Made by a program: the position numbers and the translations under genes
Part shown: piece after piece, positions 34,821 to 46,747 of the stretch
Layout of the letters: each line of letters begins with the position of its first letter
Numbering within the stretch: the stretch's first letter is position 1
NCBI RefSeq assembly: GCF_963583255.1
Contig: NC_084808.1
Coordinates: forward strand, 28,104,300 to 28,168,299
Direction: 5' to 3'
From: Pyrus communis
Lineage: Eukaryota > Streptophyta > Magnoliopsida > Rosales > Rosaceae
DNA: 64,000 nt
Notes under the pieces: generated by a model
Told to the model about the DNA's origin: nothing
Seen by the model: the letters and a program-made list of their open reading frames with translations, nothing else
Databases searched by the model: none

Positions 34821-36170
34821 TCAGACAAATGTTACTAATTTAAAGTAGATGACAACGTACAAGGAAAGGGAGAAGAGAGCGAACACATGCTGCCAGAAGA
34901 GAAGTGCCGAAGCCTCGCTGACTGCGTAACCCCTCAAGCTCGCAATTGCTCCCAATAAAATTGCACTTGGTGTCGTGTACTGCATCAAAAGCACAAACCT
35001 GTACATTGCATCGTCATCGACCAGAAAATTGAGCTTGTCAGCCAATGCCACTATACCAATTCCCACCAGAGGAAGCAGTAAAAGCCTTGCCACAGTTATA
35101 CCAACAGTTGTCCGGAGGCCGAGTGTAGACTCATTTGGCCCCTCTGCAAGCATACCCCCAAGAATAAGCATCACCGAAGGCACCATTGCACCAGCTAAAA
35201 TCTCTAAACTGTCTGTGATGAAGGATAGTGGAGCATCCTCTCCAAAGAAAAAAGCTTTTAACACAGGTACTGTCCCGATGATGATAGCCAGTAAAGAGGC
35301 GATTGTTGGGGGTTGCATTATGTGCTGTAATGGAGTTTGCTCAGCAACAATTCTCATCCTCCTGACCACCCTAGGTTCAGCCAAACACCTAATTGACCTG
35401 GGACTGTTTCCGCCACCTTCTCCCGAGAGATCAACATCTGGCAAAGTGGTCTGTGAAACACTCGAGATGCTTTTGAAAATTCTAGCAATAAAGGGTGTCT
35501 TGGAATGCTCGGTTTCTTTTTCTTCAATACCCGGCCATTCAGCTTCTACAAGTAGAGGCCTGCTCATATCGTTAGTTGGTGGTTCGTCCTTCTCACCCCC
35601 TTCTTCAACAATCTCATAGTACTCCAACGGAGGCTCCATCATGTGGTAGACAAAGGTATATACAAGAATTACAGCAACCCATTGGGCAAAAGAGACATAA
35701 GCCACCCCTCTGGAGTGACAATGCTGTCCAAATGGGTTTTTCGGAGTATGACAGACAGATCCAACAATGGCAAGTGGGAGATTTCCAGTATTCCCAAATG
35801 CAGTCATGATAACGGTAAATCTGTTCAACTGTGGGGGAGGACGACATATAATCACCACTAAGTACCCGAGGAAGCAACCAATAAGTGTACTCACTAACAC
35901 ATTAACTGGGATAAACCACCACTGAATAAAGTTTTCAAGTGTAATGGATTCACCTAGTTCGGTAAAGATTAGACAGGGCAAGAACAAGGCGAAAACAAGC
36001 TTGCTGAGGAGCTTAAAAGTAGCTCTGGGTATCAATTGAGTTTTCGGGTGCGAAAGAACCAGTCCGATAACTGTGAGGGACAAAAGTTTCATCAAAGGAA
36101 CTATTGCACTCATCACATCCCCACTATACTCCAAGTTATTTTGATACAATTCCATAAGATACCGAGACAT
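34821..36170 (-). CDS. PILS2: PIN-LIKES auxin carrier, PILS2-like
   Basis: ER-membrane carrier of the auxin-efflux-carrier superfamily that controls intracellular auxin. Single coding exon of 449 residues from the ATG at 36170 (MSRYLMELYQ). The frame stays open upstream only to a splice acceptor near 36211, so the leader is split by an intron (donor near 36808). About ten hydrophobic helices sit in two groups around a central hydrophilic loop (about 190-290). Conserved blocks include LVFALFLPCLIFTELGESIT, AFGNTGNLPLAI, CRPPP, SRPLLVEAEWPGIE, PPTIASLLAIIIG, MLILGGMLAEGPNES and QYTTPSAILLGAIASLRGYA. Very close to Arabidopsis At1g71090 along its whole length. The leader intron carries a SINE. 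Confidence 0.92.
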   Translation of the reverse strand: MSRYLMELYQNNLEYSGDVMSAIVPLMKLLSLTVIGLVLSHPKTQLIPRATFKLLSKLVFALFLPCLIFTELGESITLENFIQWWFIPVNVLVSTLIGCFLGYLVVIICRPPPQLNRFTVIMTAFGNTGNLPLAIVGSVCHTPKNPFGQHCHSRGVAYVSFAQWVAVILVYTFVYHMMEPPLEYYEIVEEGGEKDEPPTNDMSRPLLVEAEWPGIEEKETEHSKTPFIARIFKSISSVSQTTLPDVDLSGEGGGNSPRSIRCLAEPRVVRRMRIVAEQTPLQHIMQPPTIASLLAIIIGTVPVLKAFFFGEDAPLSFITDSLEILAGAMVPSVMLILGGMLAEGPNESTLGLRTTVGITVARLLLLPLVGIGIVALADKLNFLVDDDAMYRFVLLMQYTTPSAILLGAIASLRGYAVSEASALLFWQHVFALFSLSLYVVIYFKLVTFV

Positions 36171-36299
36171 CTTTCCTTTAATTACCAGAAGAACACGTGA
36201 TATTTCTCTCTGCAATTAGACAAACACAGGTTCGAATTAATAAAACCAGACCAAATAAATTTGGGAATCCACTAGATTGATTCAACACGATATAAAACA

Positions 36300-36470
36300 A
36301 GTATAAAAGGGCGACCCCGTGCCAACAAGGCTCCCTGCTTTATCAGGGTCGGGAGAACGTTTATCATACGCAGTCTTATCCTTGTTTTGCAAAGAGTATG
36401 TTTCCACGACTCAAACCTGTGACCTACCGGTCACAAAGTAGCAACCTTTCGGTTACAAAGCATCAACCTT
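36300..36470 (-). mobile_element. Au-like tRNA-derived SINE in the PILS leader intron
   Basis: Read on the minus strand it has a tRNA-like head with a box-B-like GGTTTGAGTC (36409-36418). The Au SINE body follows: CGTGGAAACATACTCTTTGC, AAGGATAAGACTGCGTATGA, then CCCGACCCTGATAAAGCAGG and a GGGGTCGCCC end. It lies within the inferred intron 36212-36808 in the same sense as the gene. Confidence 0.65.
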
Positions 36471-37107
36471 TTCGTGACATGAGCTTGTGCATTATCCGAC
36501 ATATTAAATTACAACATGGGTCGAAAGAATTAAGCACTTAACACCAACCAAATACAAAAGATTAGCATTTGTTCCAAATTCTTTCACTAATCACAACCTA
36601 CCCTAAACCCAATTAAGATACAAGTACACCAAAAGGATTTAACAGATTATCACTAACCAAATCAAAATTCTACGAAAACGGAACATGGGTTCCAAGGATT
36701 TTCACAAACCTTAACGAACCCAGAAACAAAAAGTAGGTAATTCAGTATACATCAAAATTTAACCTAAATATCAACGAAATTGCAGTGCTCAGAGACAGAG
36801 ACTTACAGACAGAGATGATCTAATTGAAGAGGACTGAAGGATAAGCTTGACGGCGGGGCGGCGGCGGTTAAGACTGTCGGAGAAAGATTGCCGGCGAATG
36901 CCTTGACAAACCAAACCTGAACCAAATAATACTCAATTATGACTAATCCTCGTCAACCTACAGAAAATGAGTTGTCTTTTCTTTTCTCAGAAAAAAAGGA
37001 ACAAATAATTATTGATAGGTTTTTTTTTTTTTTCTTTGTCGGGTGGGCATTATGTGGTGCTGATGGAAGGAAGGGTGGTTTGGGAACTGAGATATTTTGC
37101 TGTATTT

Positions 37108-37245
37108 TTCGGCTTCGTATGTGGGCTTAAAATTGGACTTCAAGTCTATGGGCTTCATTCAGCTGTATTTTTGGGCTTGTAAAAATTGGGCTTCAAGTAT
37201 GTGGGCTTAAAATTGGACTTCAAGTCTATGGGCTTTATTCAAGCT
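37108..37245. repeat. imperfect tandem duplication, unit about 85 bp
   Basis: GTATGTGGGCTTAAAATTGG plus the following CTTCAAGTCTATGGGCTT occurs twice, separated by a third partial GGGCTTGTAAAAATTGGGCT unit. Confidence 0.7.
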
Positions 37246-37299
37246 GACTTGTGTTATGGGCCGTGGTTTTTGAAATACTAAGTTAAATAAAATGAAATT

Positions 37300-37313
37300 A
37301 AAAAAAAAAAAAA
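37300..37313 (-). terminator. pol III terminator of tRNA-Leu
   Basis: Run of 14 T on the transcribed (minus) strand, starting 10 nt after the tRNA 3' end. Confidence 0.75.
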
Positions 37314-37322
37314 TTTAATTGG

Positions 37323-37405
37323 TGCTGGCTATGGGGTTCGAACCCATGCGCACTTATGTGCAGAAGATCTTAAGTCTTCCCCCTTAACCTCTCGGGCAAA
37401 CCAGC
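37323..37405 (-). tRNA. tRNA-Leu: tRNA-Leu (anticodon TAA)
   Basis: 83-nt class-II tRNA. The acceptor stem GCTGGTT/AGCCAGC pairs with one G-T. The D-arm is CCCGAGAGGTTAAGG. The anticodon arm GAAGA-CTTAAGA-TCTTC places TAA at 34-36. It has a long variable arm (TGCAC..GTGCG) and a T-arm ATGGG-TTCGAAC-CCCAT. Box A and box B are canonical, and a T-run terminates it. It is intronless and appears functional. Confidence 0.95.
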
Positions 37406-37434
37406 TGATAATTTTTTTAATATCAAAGCTCGCT

Positions 37435-37436
<2 letters not shown>

Positions 37437-37465
<29 letters not shown>

Positions 37466-37479
37466 TTATTTATTTATTT
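37437..37479. repeat. (TA)n followed by (TTTA)n
   Basis: TA dinucleotides followed by about five TTTA units, upstream of the tRNA gene. Confidence 0.85.
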
Positions 37480-40440
37480 GATTGAACAATTTTTTTCTCA
37501 TTTGCTAACAATCTAAAACGGCACCACAACGTAATGAACACCCTTAATAAAACTCTCTTAGATAATTACGGTTATCTGACGAGTTTAGAGGATGTTTACT
37601 TACATGAATGAATATCTAAAGTATCGATTTGATTCTATTCAAAATTATATTATGCGTTTACTCATTTCTTATTAAAATTAAGTATGCCAAAATAATTCGT
37701 TGATATCTCATACCTAAAACAAACTAGGTATAATTCTCATTCAGCAGTTTTCTTGAAGCGTATAGTTTTTCTTGGTGGTTGTTAATGCAAGGATACTGCC
37801 ATTCATTAGCTCTTAACAAATATATTGGTCATAGTGTCTTATTTTGATTGGTTGATTGTCAACTGTAGTTAGCTTGAATCAGTTGGGTCTGTGTCAGGAA
37901 TTTAATCATTGGTTTAGAGTTGTTGCTAATTGAGATTAAGCTAGAGATTAGCTCCATAAACTTGGGATTGCTCTCTGTGCCAAGTATGAATTGTAATCTT
38001 GTTTTAATGAATACATTCTTCTTCTATGTACAATTGAGCAACACATCATAATTTATTACCCGAGCGCATCAAAATAAGTACATGTAATTTTGTTATCAGA
38101 GCGCATCATAATCGTATATTAAATCATAAATAACATTGCCATGAATTAAAGTTTAAAAAGTTAAAAAAATTAAGATCATTTTTTCATGCACAAAGATTGA
38201 GTGCAACCCTCATCCCCAATTTTAATAGTACATCTCGACAAAGTAAAAAAAAAAAAAAGTAAGAAATAATCATGAGTAATTGGATAAGGTAATTCTCTCT
38301 CTCTCTCTAATTTTTCTTTCATTTCCTTCTATTTAAACGCTTAAATAAAAATTAAGTCACATTATTATTTGGTTTTACTTTCTCTGTAGAGAGAAAGAAG
38401 AAGAGGAAACTAAGAGAGGAGGACAGGAAACTAAGAGAGGAGGAGAGGGAGAGGAGAATAATAGGAAGGGGGAGGGAATCCAACTCAAATAATATTTAGC
38501 TATTCAAGAATGAGTTGGAATTCCTACTTAAAATTCTTCTTGTTTGAATCACAAAGTTTTGTGCGTATGATCAGAACCGTTCATATTATCAATCACTCTA
38601 TAAAGATCATCTCTGAAAAAAATTTAATTAAAACAAATGTCGTTTATTCAATCTATTGTAGTAAATACACAGACAATTCATAATACTTTGATTAATTCCG
38701 TTTATTTGTTTTTATACAATTCGATAACTAAACGATATTAATCATTGAATATAAAATAATTTATAATATGAATAATTTGAATTATAAACATAAAACTCTA
38801 TAAATTAGTAATTTTAAGTAAGAATTCGTACCGAACTCCACTTCGCTGATAAAAGGCCGGGAAAAGATAAAGAAAAAATAGGTGAAATGACAAGTCGGAG
38901 CACATTTACATATATGGGGAATGAGATTCCCTGATTGTCCTGGTTGCATTATATGTAGAAAGAAGAAATAAAGAGCACAGCAATAAGAGTGCGTGAGTGA
39001 GACAGAGAGTACTGGCAGACACTACAAGTCACCATAAACATCGATAAGCTTCCCCGATCTGCCAACGTGCGCTCTGTTATTTCTGGGAAAACTCCACATT
39101 ACGTAACAACTCCTTGTTTTGAAATATTCTCTCTTTTCTGCACATAACCAAAAGACTTGTTCATGTAGCTAGCCCTGCATCTAGCCTCCGGGGAATGAAA
39201 TGGTTGGAAAGGAACTAGAATAGTTGGGGACTTGGGATTGGAGAGAACAAGCCTTTCTTCTTTTTTGGTTACCAAATAACTAAACTAGCCTTCGAGATCT
39301 CTCCTATTTAACGGTTGCCATTCTCAGCTGAGATTGAGGAGAGGAATCAACCACATCTTCTGTACACAGTAGTACAAGTACGAAAAGAGAATATAATCTA
39401 TTTACACATTAGGCCTTGCGCTGCGTAGAGAAAGATTCTCTATTATCCTAATCTTTCTACCCTTTCATGCTCTACTATTTGAACGATCACGATTAAACTA
39501 TGTCAATATCTTATATTGATTTTTTTATAGAGATAATAAGACAAAAAACAATATGTGAGATGAGAGGATAAAAGGGAATAAGAATAGGAGGGTAGATAAT
39601 CATCCTTTGTGCTGCGTAGCTTGAGCATCAGCTAGCTTTCAGTTTTTTGCAACGTTATTATTATGAATAGTGTTATCCGCACATTTATTTTTATATATCA
39701 AACAATCAATTTTTTATTATCAAATCAAATAAATTGAAATAAATTAATAAATAAAAATTAACAAGTGTAAAAGATAAAAAGAAATATGTGAATAGTACTA
39801 ATCATATTAATGTATAACAAAGAATTAAGTGATGACTATGATGACGAATTAACTGACAATTTTGGATTGTGGATATATACAGTGCCTTCTCGAGTAATAG
39901 TATACTAGTTTTTTGTCACGCGATCATAAATGTGACAATTTGTTTTTTAACATTTTATTCTTCATTATTTATTTTTAATGTTTGCTTGGATTTTTTTTTT
40001 AAATTAAATTGTTTTAATTTAGAATTCTAATTTGGAAGGGGTATTTTAGAAATATTGAAAGCTTCACAATTTTCGTGTAATTACATCATTTCCAGTCTGT
40101 TTGCCGATTATCAATTGGTAATTTGGTATTGTGCTGAATGCATGTTATCGAGTCCCTTCTTGGCAAGGTTTAGAACATAACTTTGCGGCTGAAAAATGAG
40201 CAGCAACTCTTGTTGTTGGCCAAATATAGATGGACACATGTTCAAGTAATTGATTTTTTAATTACAGATTAGATACATGTCAGTTTGTAATTGGCTAGGA
40301 GTAGGAGATGCTGTTGATTTTTTTAACAACCAAATTCTGTCCCAAGGTTTATGAGCAATTGTAGGAAAACATGACGATAAAGCTTTGCAGTAACTCTGTA
40401 TTTAACGTAGGCTCTTGTATTCTAGAAAAAAAAAAAAAAG
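37480..40440. other. gene-free AT-rich spacer with short repeats
   Basis: No gene is seen. Diverged copies of the 28.9-kb short repeat lie near 38290-38480 and 39425-39600. A possible MITE beginning AATAGTGTTATCCGCACA lies near 39666-39800. Confidence 0.45.
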
Positions 40441-40446
40441 GGGGTA

Positions 40447-40456
<10 letters not shown>

Positions 40457-40483
<27 letters not shown>
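40457..40483. repeat. (TA)n microsatellite
   Basis: Uninterrupted TA dinucleotides next to an A-run and GGGG. Confidence 0.9.
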
Positions 40484-40487
<4 letters not shown>

Positions 40488-40982
40488 GGTCATTTTTATT
40501 TTTAGTGTAATGATCTGTTTTACACTAAGGGAGGAGATAGTTTGGTTAAGTCACACAATGGACAACCTAATTTGGTATCAAATTCGTCATCCACGATATT
40601 CAAATCTAAGTCCTCTCATTTACAAGTGAATAAGAATAGTACCAGATTGTAGTACTGAGTAACATATATAAAAGGTCTTATACGGCAAAAAAATTGTTTA
40701 AACGATAAGGGCAAGTCTTTGATAGTCTGGACTACCAAGTAGTTAGAATTTATATTAATTAAATTGATAAATAATTAAAAATAGTATTATTTTTCAATTT
40801 AATTTTGACCGTCCATTCTCGTATTACTGAATAGTCTGAACTACTATAAAAAATTACATACGATTGTCCTAAAACTATTACATTATTCTACACTAAAACA
40901 AAATCTCTATTAAGAAGCTGCTCTTGCATGTTCGCAAAATGATTTTAAATTGAACACTTTGGCTAAGGCAAGCATAAAAAAT

Positions 40983-41152
40983 TAAGGGAATTTTAACAAA
41001 AAACTCTCGGTATTATTTATTTTAACGAAAAATCATATTTTTATACTAAAAAATAAATTTTGGTACTATTTATTTTACCCTTTATTTTATCTTTATCATT
41101 AAAATTTAAAATTTTAAACTCTTTTCATTAATTTTCCTTAAAATTAATTGAC
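40983..41152 (+). mobile_element. MITE, GGTACTGTTTA family (copy 6)
   Basis: Complete copy bounded by AAGGGAATTTTAACAAAAA and CATTAATTTTCCTTA, with internal TATTATTTATTTTAACG and TTTTGGTACTATTTATT. It lies about 460 bp upstream of the MIR319 TATA box. Confidence 0.7.
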
Positions 41153-41613
41153 ATCAACATGCTAAGAATTTTTTTTCATATATATGATATGGTGGTGGTT
41201 TTGTATGTGAAGTCATTTTAAATGAATTTTAACAGTTATATTGAATAAATCAAGTAAAAACAATTGACATGAGAAGTTGAAATGGGCGTGGGTTTATAAC
41301 ACTTGTTTTTGGGTAAGAATTAATCTCAGCTGTACATGTATGTACAGTTGTGGCAGCCTTAGAGCCTTGAGATCTAAGAGTTGATCAGACAAGATTTTGT
41401 GGTGATCGATCCAGCTGTCCCATGAGATATAAAATTAGCTAGCTAGGGCAGCAGAGATGGTACGAAATTAGGAGAGAGTTGTCTTGTTTGAGTTGAAAGG
41501 GCCTTGAAAATTTTCAAACATGATATGAATGCGGTGCCCTTTCCCTCTGCCCTAAATCTCTTTCCAGTACTGCTTCATAGATCTACATGTCGGCGTTTTC
41601 ACCTTATTATGTT

Positions 41614-41621
41614 TATATATA
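41614..41621 (+). promoter_or_regulatory. TATA box of the MIR319 gene
   Basis: TATATATA followed by CCCTCGCCTTC, a typical plant core promoter. It places the primary transcript start near 41645-41655, about 240 nt before the foldback. Confidence 0.5.
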
Positions 41622-41887
41622 CCCTCGCCTTCATCTTCTTTCCCTTACCTTTCCATTTTCTCAGCTATTAGTTCTCTCCTTTCCCTGAATTATGTATATA
41701 CATATATAGAAATATTCATGTGTAGTTTTAGTGAGCAAGCATGCCTTTTCTATCTGATCAAAACAACTTGTAATTGTTTGCGTGCGTGCATGCAAACCCC
41801 ATATTATGTGGTGTATTTGCTTCATGAATTCAATCCCTAGGGTTTTATATACGATCTTACATGTGTGGTGGCCTTATGTATATATAT

Positions 41888-42069
41888 GAAAGGAGCTCTT
41901 CTTCAGTCCAGTCCGGGGCAGTTTAAGGGCTGACACTCAGCTGCTGACTCGTTGGTTCAAGAACTCATCGTGCAAATGCTAAAAGAAGTGGTGTGTTTCT
42001 GATCCAACGAAGCAGGAGCTGAGAGGTTGGTTATTGCTGTCGCGTCTTGGACTGAAGGGAGCTCCTTAC
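41888..42069 (+). ncRNA. MIR319: MIR319 precursor (miR319c-type)
   Basis: Long plant miRNA foldback. The mature 21-mer is at 42047-42067, starts TTGGACTGAAGGGAGCTC and ends CTT, matching the miR319c variant as I recall it. The star arm at 41890-41910 (AAGGAGCTCTTCTTCAGTCC) pairs with few mismatches. Higher in the stem, CTCAGCTGCTGACTCGTTGG (5' arm) pairs with CCAACGAAGCAGGAGCTGAG. The length of about 180 nt and a mature strand at the 3' base are characteristic of MIR319, which is cut from the loop downward. Family targets are TCP transcription factors controlling leaf growth. Confidence 0.93.
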
Positions 42070-42439
42070 CTAATTATTCACTCTACAACTTCATACTGAT
42101 ATTCTTGGTAAAGGATTGACTAATTACTCGATTTATAAATTGATTTTCTTGACTCTAATCTACTTTGCAGTAGCAAGCAGAAGTTAAGAGATATGAGATG
42201 CCTCTGGGAAGAACCTAATTTTTCTGGATATACGACAGGATGAGGAGCTTTCTTTGAAGAACGATCTTTGAGAATGCTACAGAAGCTGCAACCGCCTAGC
42301 TTGAACCCACTTACTGGACTCACTTTTCCAGCTGGAGCTTAGGTCGATGTATTGTATGGCAAATTAAGAAAAGATCGAACATATGTATATACGACTCATG
42401 TATTTTTCCGTTGTGAGTTGTTTTTAATGAACTGGTGTA

Positions 42440-44630
42440 GCCAGTTAAATCTATTATGTCTTCCTATGACCTGATTTCGAGGCTTCAATTTATAATAAAA
42501 ATACGAAATTATCAGATTAATGAAGATTGAAGAGTAGTGTTTAAATATTTGATTAAAATTTTTTACTTAATCAACCAGTCTCGCGATTATCGTTAATGGA
42601 AGAATTAAGGAATCAAATAACTATAGAATGAAAAAAATAGGGACATGAAATAGTATGAACACCTCCCTAATTAATCAAATATCTGAGACTGGATTATTTC
42701 ATTACGAATTTTATTAGTTTTATTACAGATTACATACAAATAAATGCAGAAAAAACTATGAAGGGAGTCCATTCCTTCTCTTTCATTCTCATTATTGTTC
42801 GGTAAACCAACGTAAGAATAATCCTTTGGAACTTGGAAGTTGGCCTGTATTCATTATAGTTGCTTTTCTCCCCTCTAATAATTAACATAGTCTAAAAGCT
42901 ACTGTCAAGAGTTTATGGAAAGTTTATAAGAGTCAGTCCTTAGCATTTCTCTTCTAGCAATCATAGTATTGCTAGTTGCTCATCCACCCTTGAGGCCGTT
43001 TTTCAGTGGGACTATTTTTGTGCTTCTTATTAAAATTAAAAGAAGATATTGACAACTTATATAAGAGAGTTATTAATATACTGAAAGTGTTACAATACAT
43101 ATTATTATATAATTGATGAGATATTTAGAAAAATAACTTTTTTTTTATTGTATAATAATACGTGATATATTGCTTTCTTGTCAGAGCACACCAATACTTT
43201 TTTCAAATAATTATATATTGATAAATTTCAATAAACATTCAGCATTGGTTAATTTTTTTTTTTTTATCAGTGTCGGTCCGACTTCTCTTAAATAAAAGGA
43301 CTTCTTAGTTCTAGTTATTTTATTCAATAATATATCAAGATCGGTGCAATTGTTCGAAACACACTCATGGGGAGGAACCTATCAATATAAAATAAGTCAA
43401 GTTATGGAATTGTATTGGCCGTTGATTTGGTACGCATCCACGGTAATTCCTCAATCATTTGCAAAAATGTACATTTTTGTTAAAAAATAATAATATTTGA
43501 GTGCCGACCAAAGCTATAAAAATTAAAATATTGAGTGGACCATGATAACAACGGACATGGATCCTCTCCGGATCTAGTGGTCTTAATCTATCAAGTTCAA
43601 TCATCTAGACTTTTGAAATTTGATATAATAACTACAAATAAAGACGCACTTTAAAAGTTAAAATAACTTTAATCCATGTCCGATAACAACGGCCGAGTCT
43701 GCTTGTTAATGATTAACAGTCAAATCCCCAGCTGCCCTCACTTCAAGCGTCCAAGATGAGAACTGTAACGCGCCGTTTCAAACTGATATAAAGCGATATG
43801 CCAAAATCATAATGGGTGGATGATCCAAAAGGTATTAGACTGATTTTTGTGCATATTTTTGTATATGCCTATTATGCGTTAATATTAGAAATTTAATGTG
43901 CAGAAATCACTTTTTTGTATATTAATTTGATACATAATATGGGTTATATACAAGGTAACATGCATCTTAATATGGTTATTGAGGAAAAAGAAATTAGAAG
44001 AATCGGGCCTTCCTTGAAGAGTGGATGAAAGAACTTGGAAAAAGAACTTATATCATTAATTAATTTGGAGACCTGCATATCTATGTATTAATTTGTACAA
44101 AAAAATTAATATTAGGGAGACTTTGGATGCGATTTTTAATTATGAATATTCTTTGATTGAAACATTGTTGATTTTTAATTTTTGATTGAGATTCCTGAAA
44201 TTAATGTGATAATTTATTTCTATGTACGTTACTATATTTTTTAAATTAAAAATTAGAAATTTTAGTTGTTTATATAAATGAGATTTTAAATAAAAAACCA
44301 TAATTTGTGGGATTAAAAATATTAAAACATAAATATACTATTGTGTGTGTATAACATGGGTACATTCATTAAAATTAACCAAAAAATTTATTGTATCAAA
44401 ACATGCGTACATTCTTCAAAATCACAAAAAAAAAAACGATATTAGGCTTAATAACATTAGTAAATTTCTTCGATTAAACTTAACATTGATACATTTTAAA
44501 ATCAAAGAAAACAGAATGTACACATATAAATTTAAAAATTGATTAGAAAAAAATTGAATAGATTTTATATAAAAAAAACGGGTACATTTTACATATAACA
44601 AATTGGTATATTTAAGAATGAATACATTTT
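42440..44630. other. gene-free AT-rich spacer
   Basis: The start may hold the MIR319 transcript 3' end. The remainder is AT-rich. From about 44330 it contains repeated GGGTACATT/GATACATTT phrases that resume after the transposon at 45.7 kb. No gene is seen. Confidence 0.45.
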
Positions 44631-45742
44631 GGGCGTGTTTGTTTGGCCACCTTAAGTTTCACTGGATTGGACTACTTGGGTAGGATTATAATTCTATGTT
44701 TGGTGCAAGCCGGGATTAAGTCGAACTCGTGCCAACTAAATCCTTCGTTAGCTGGGCTTAGCGAGAGCCCCCAAAAAGGAGGGGATTGCTAGTTCTGTTT
44801 CCCCGCTTCCCTTCACTTTGCCTCACCCCACGCCTGAGAAGTTGCCCTTGCACTGTCTTTCTCCCCACCTCTCTCTCGTATGTCCAGAAGATCTCCAAGT
44901 CTGCAAGACTGGGTTTGACAGAAACAATTCAAACGAATCTAAAAGTCCAAGTCTACAAGACTCGATTTGTAGGTATTTTCCCCTTTTCTCGGTTTTCGAA
45001 TCGATTTTTCTAGGATTTGATTTTTTTGTATTCTCGAATCTTTTTTTCTGGGATTCGATTTTCCTTCTGAGTGGAATTCCTTATTGTGTTTCTAAATTGT
45101 GAACAGGATAAAGGGTTCTGGGTTAGGTACTTTGCGTTCTCTCTCGAAGGATTACAACTACTGAGGGTTTCAAAATATTTTATGGAAGGTCGAGAAGGAA
45201 GTTGTTATTGTTAATTGAAGAGCTATTCAGCTACAAATCTTCAAGTAACTACTTGAGCAGAAAATAAATAGAGGACTTATGAAGGAGATGTACTCTCATA
45301 TATCAAGAAAATGATTTTGTGAATTGGGTTGCGTTTGATTTGTGAAACGAGGGTCGGATTTGCGAGTTGTCTTTGAAATACCAAATTGAAGGATTTGATT
45401 TTTCTGGGATATTAGAGCTTTTGAGCAATTTGGAGTGGTTGATCAAATTGAATGATTTCAGTTGTTCTGCTTTTTCCAGGATAACAAGATGAAGGATTTC
45501 GTTTAGTTTTGATTTTTTTGGAATTTGGTTAATTGTGCAGAAACTTTCGATGTTGGGGTTCACTTTCATTGGATAAGAATATTTTGCGACGTATCATTTT
45601 TTTTTTAATCATTATTTTACTCTTAGTCATACATTGCACCAAACGTTTTACTAAATTAGTCTAATTTAGTCTAGTCTAAGGCAGTTCAGCTTAGTTCCTG
45701 AAACTAGTCCAGTCCAAGATAGTCCAATGCAACAAACGCACC
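44631..45742. mobile_element. non-autonomous DNA transposon, about 1.1 kb
   Basis: Ends GGGCGTGTTTGTTTGG and CAACAAACGCACC are near-inverse. Subterminal GGATTGGACTA and AGTCCAGTCCAAGATAGTCC blocks are also inverted. The interior has no transposase. It interrupts AT-rich DNA that carries TACATT repeats on both sides. Probably Harbinger- or hAT-type; ATTT-like flanks do not settle it. Confidence 0.55.
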
Positions 45743-46206
45743 ATTTAAGATTAAAAAGTTTTATATGAATGGGTACACATAATTAGCATGAGTACATTTA
45801 ACAAAATAAAAAGTACAAATAAAAAAAATATATATATATGGGTGCAAATACAAATAAACTTTAAAAAATATGAGCACAAAAAGATATTAACATATGGTAC
45901 AAATTAAAACTTAAAAGAAAATTGGTACAAGTTAAAAAAGAATTACAAATTAAAAATGGATACAAACTAAAATTAAAAATATATGATAAAAATTTTAATC
46001 ATAAATATAAATATACTAATTGTAACATTTTAAACATTAAATGAATATATTTAGAAATAAAAAAATATTTTCTTATTGAAATAATTAATGATATTATTAA
46101 TACCCAAAGACCTTCATCAAAAATTAAAAAGGAATAGAATTTTAATGAATAAAGTAACAAAATGAAGGATGAAAACCTAATTTCTGCTTAATATTATCTA
46201 TAGCCG

Positions 46207-46671
46207 CTAGTGAAGATCAACCCCCTTTGCGAGCTCCAAAAAATGGAAGAAAACCGTAAGCGTTGAAGTAGGCACGCTCAAAACGATCAAAGCCAAGAAT
46301 GCCAAAGCAAAACTCGGCCTGGTATTCATCAACTGGGACTGCAAGAGGCCCATGACTTGGCATATAAACGAATCGTAGATGGTGTAATATCGATTCTCCC
46401 AGTCCATCCAATCCGACGGAGGCTCGTAGTTCCTCTCCACCATCTTCATCTCGTGAACTCTCTTCCGGAGAACAATCATGTTCTCGTCCACCAGCCTGCT
46501 GCTGTAGTTTTGGTAGTACTTGTCTGCATGATCAGCTCCTTTTCTACTCGATGCAAAAACCCTAGTTGAAGAAACGTTCCGGTTTGGGTTTCGGGTTGTG
46601 CCGGAAATCGGGTGGAACGAAAAGACGTTGGAGTAAGAAGAAGAAGAGGAAAGCAGTGAAGTTGCTACCAT
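46207..46671 (-). CDS. small plastid-targeted membrane protein, paralogue 1
   Basis: Intronless, 154 residues; I do not recognise a named function. The first 40 or so residues are Ser-rich with few acids, like a chloroplast transit peptide. The core has RLVDENMIVLRKRVHEMKMV, PPSDWMDWENRYYTIYDSFI and GLLQSQLMNTRPSFAL. One hydrophobic helix (about 120-142) follows near the C-terminus. Two further genes with the same layout lie at 50.7 and 56.9 kb. This copy is clearly more diverged from those two than they are from each other. A long TA run 77 bp upstream could serve as TATA region. Confidence 0.75.
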   Translation of the reverse strand: MVATSLLSSSSSYSNVFSFHPISGTTRNPNRNVSSTRVFASSRKGADHADKYYQNYSSRLVDENMIVLRKRVHEMKMVERNYEPPSDWMDWENRYYTIYDSFICQVMGLLQSQLMNTRPSFALAFLALIVLSVPTSTLTVFFHFLELAKGVDLH

Positions 46672-46747
46672 TGTTTTCTATGGTGTTTGAGAAATGGGAA
46701 GATTTGTGTACTTGAAATTTGATATGCGATTTTGTGGTGGAGGCACT

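Noticed and set aside
34821..36215. PILS protein of 464 residues starting at 36215
   Set aside because: The upstream start is a TTG lying across a splice acceptor (TTGCAG|AGAGAA). The first real ATG in frame is at 36170.
45303..45569. 88-codon frame inside the 1.1-kb transposon
   Set aside because: No similarity to any transposase motif, and it is AT-rich with low complexity.
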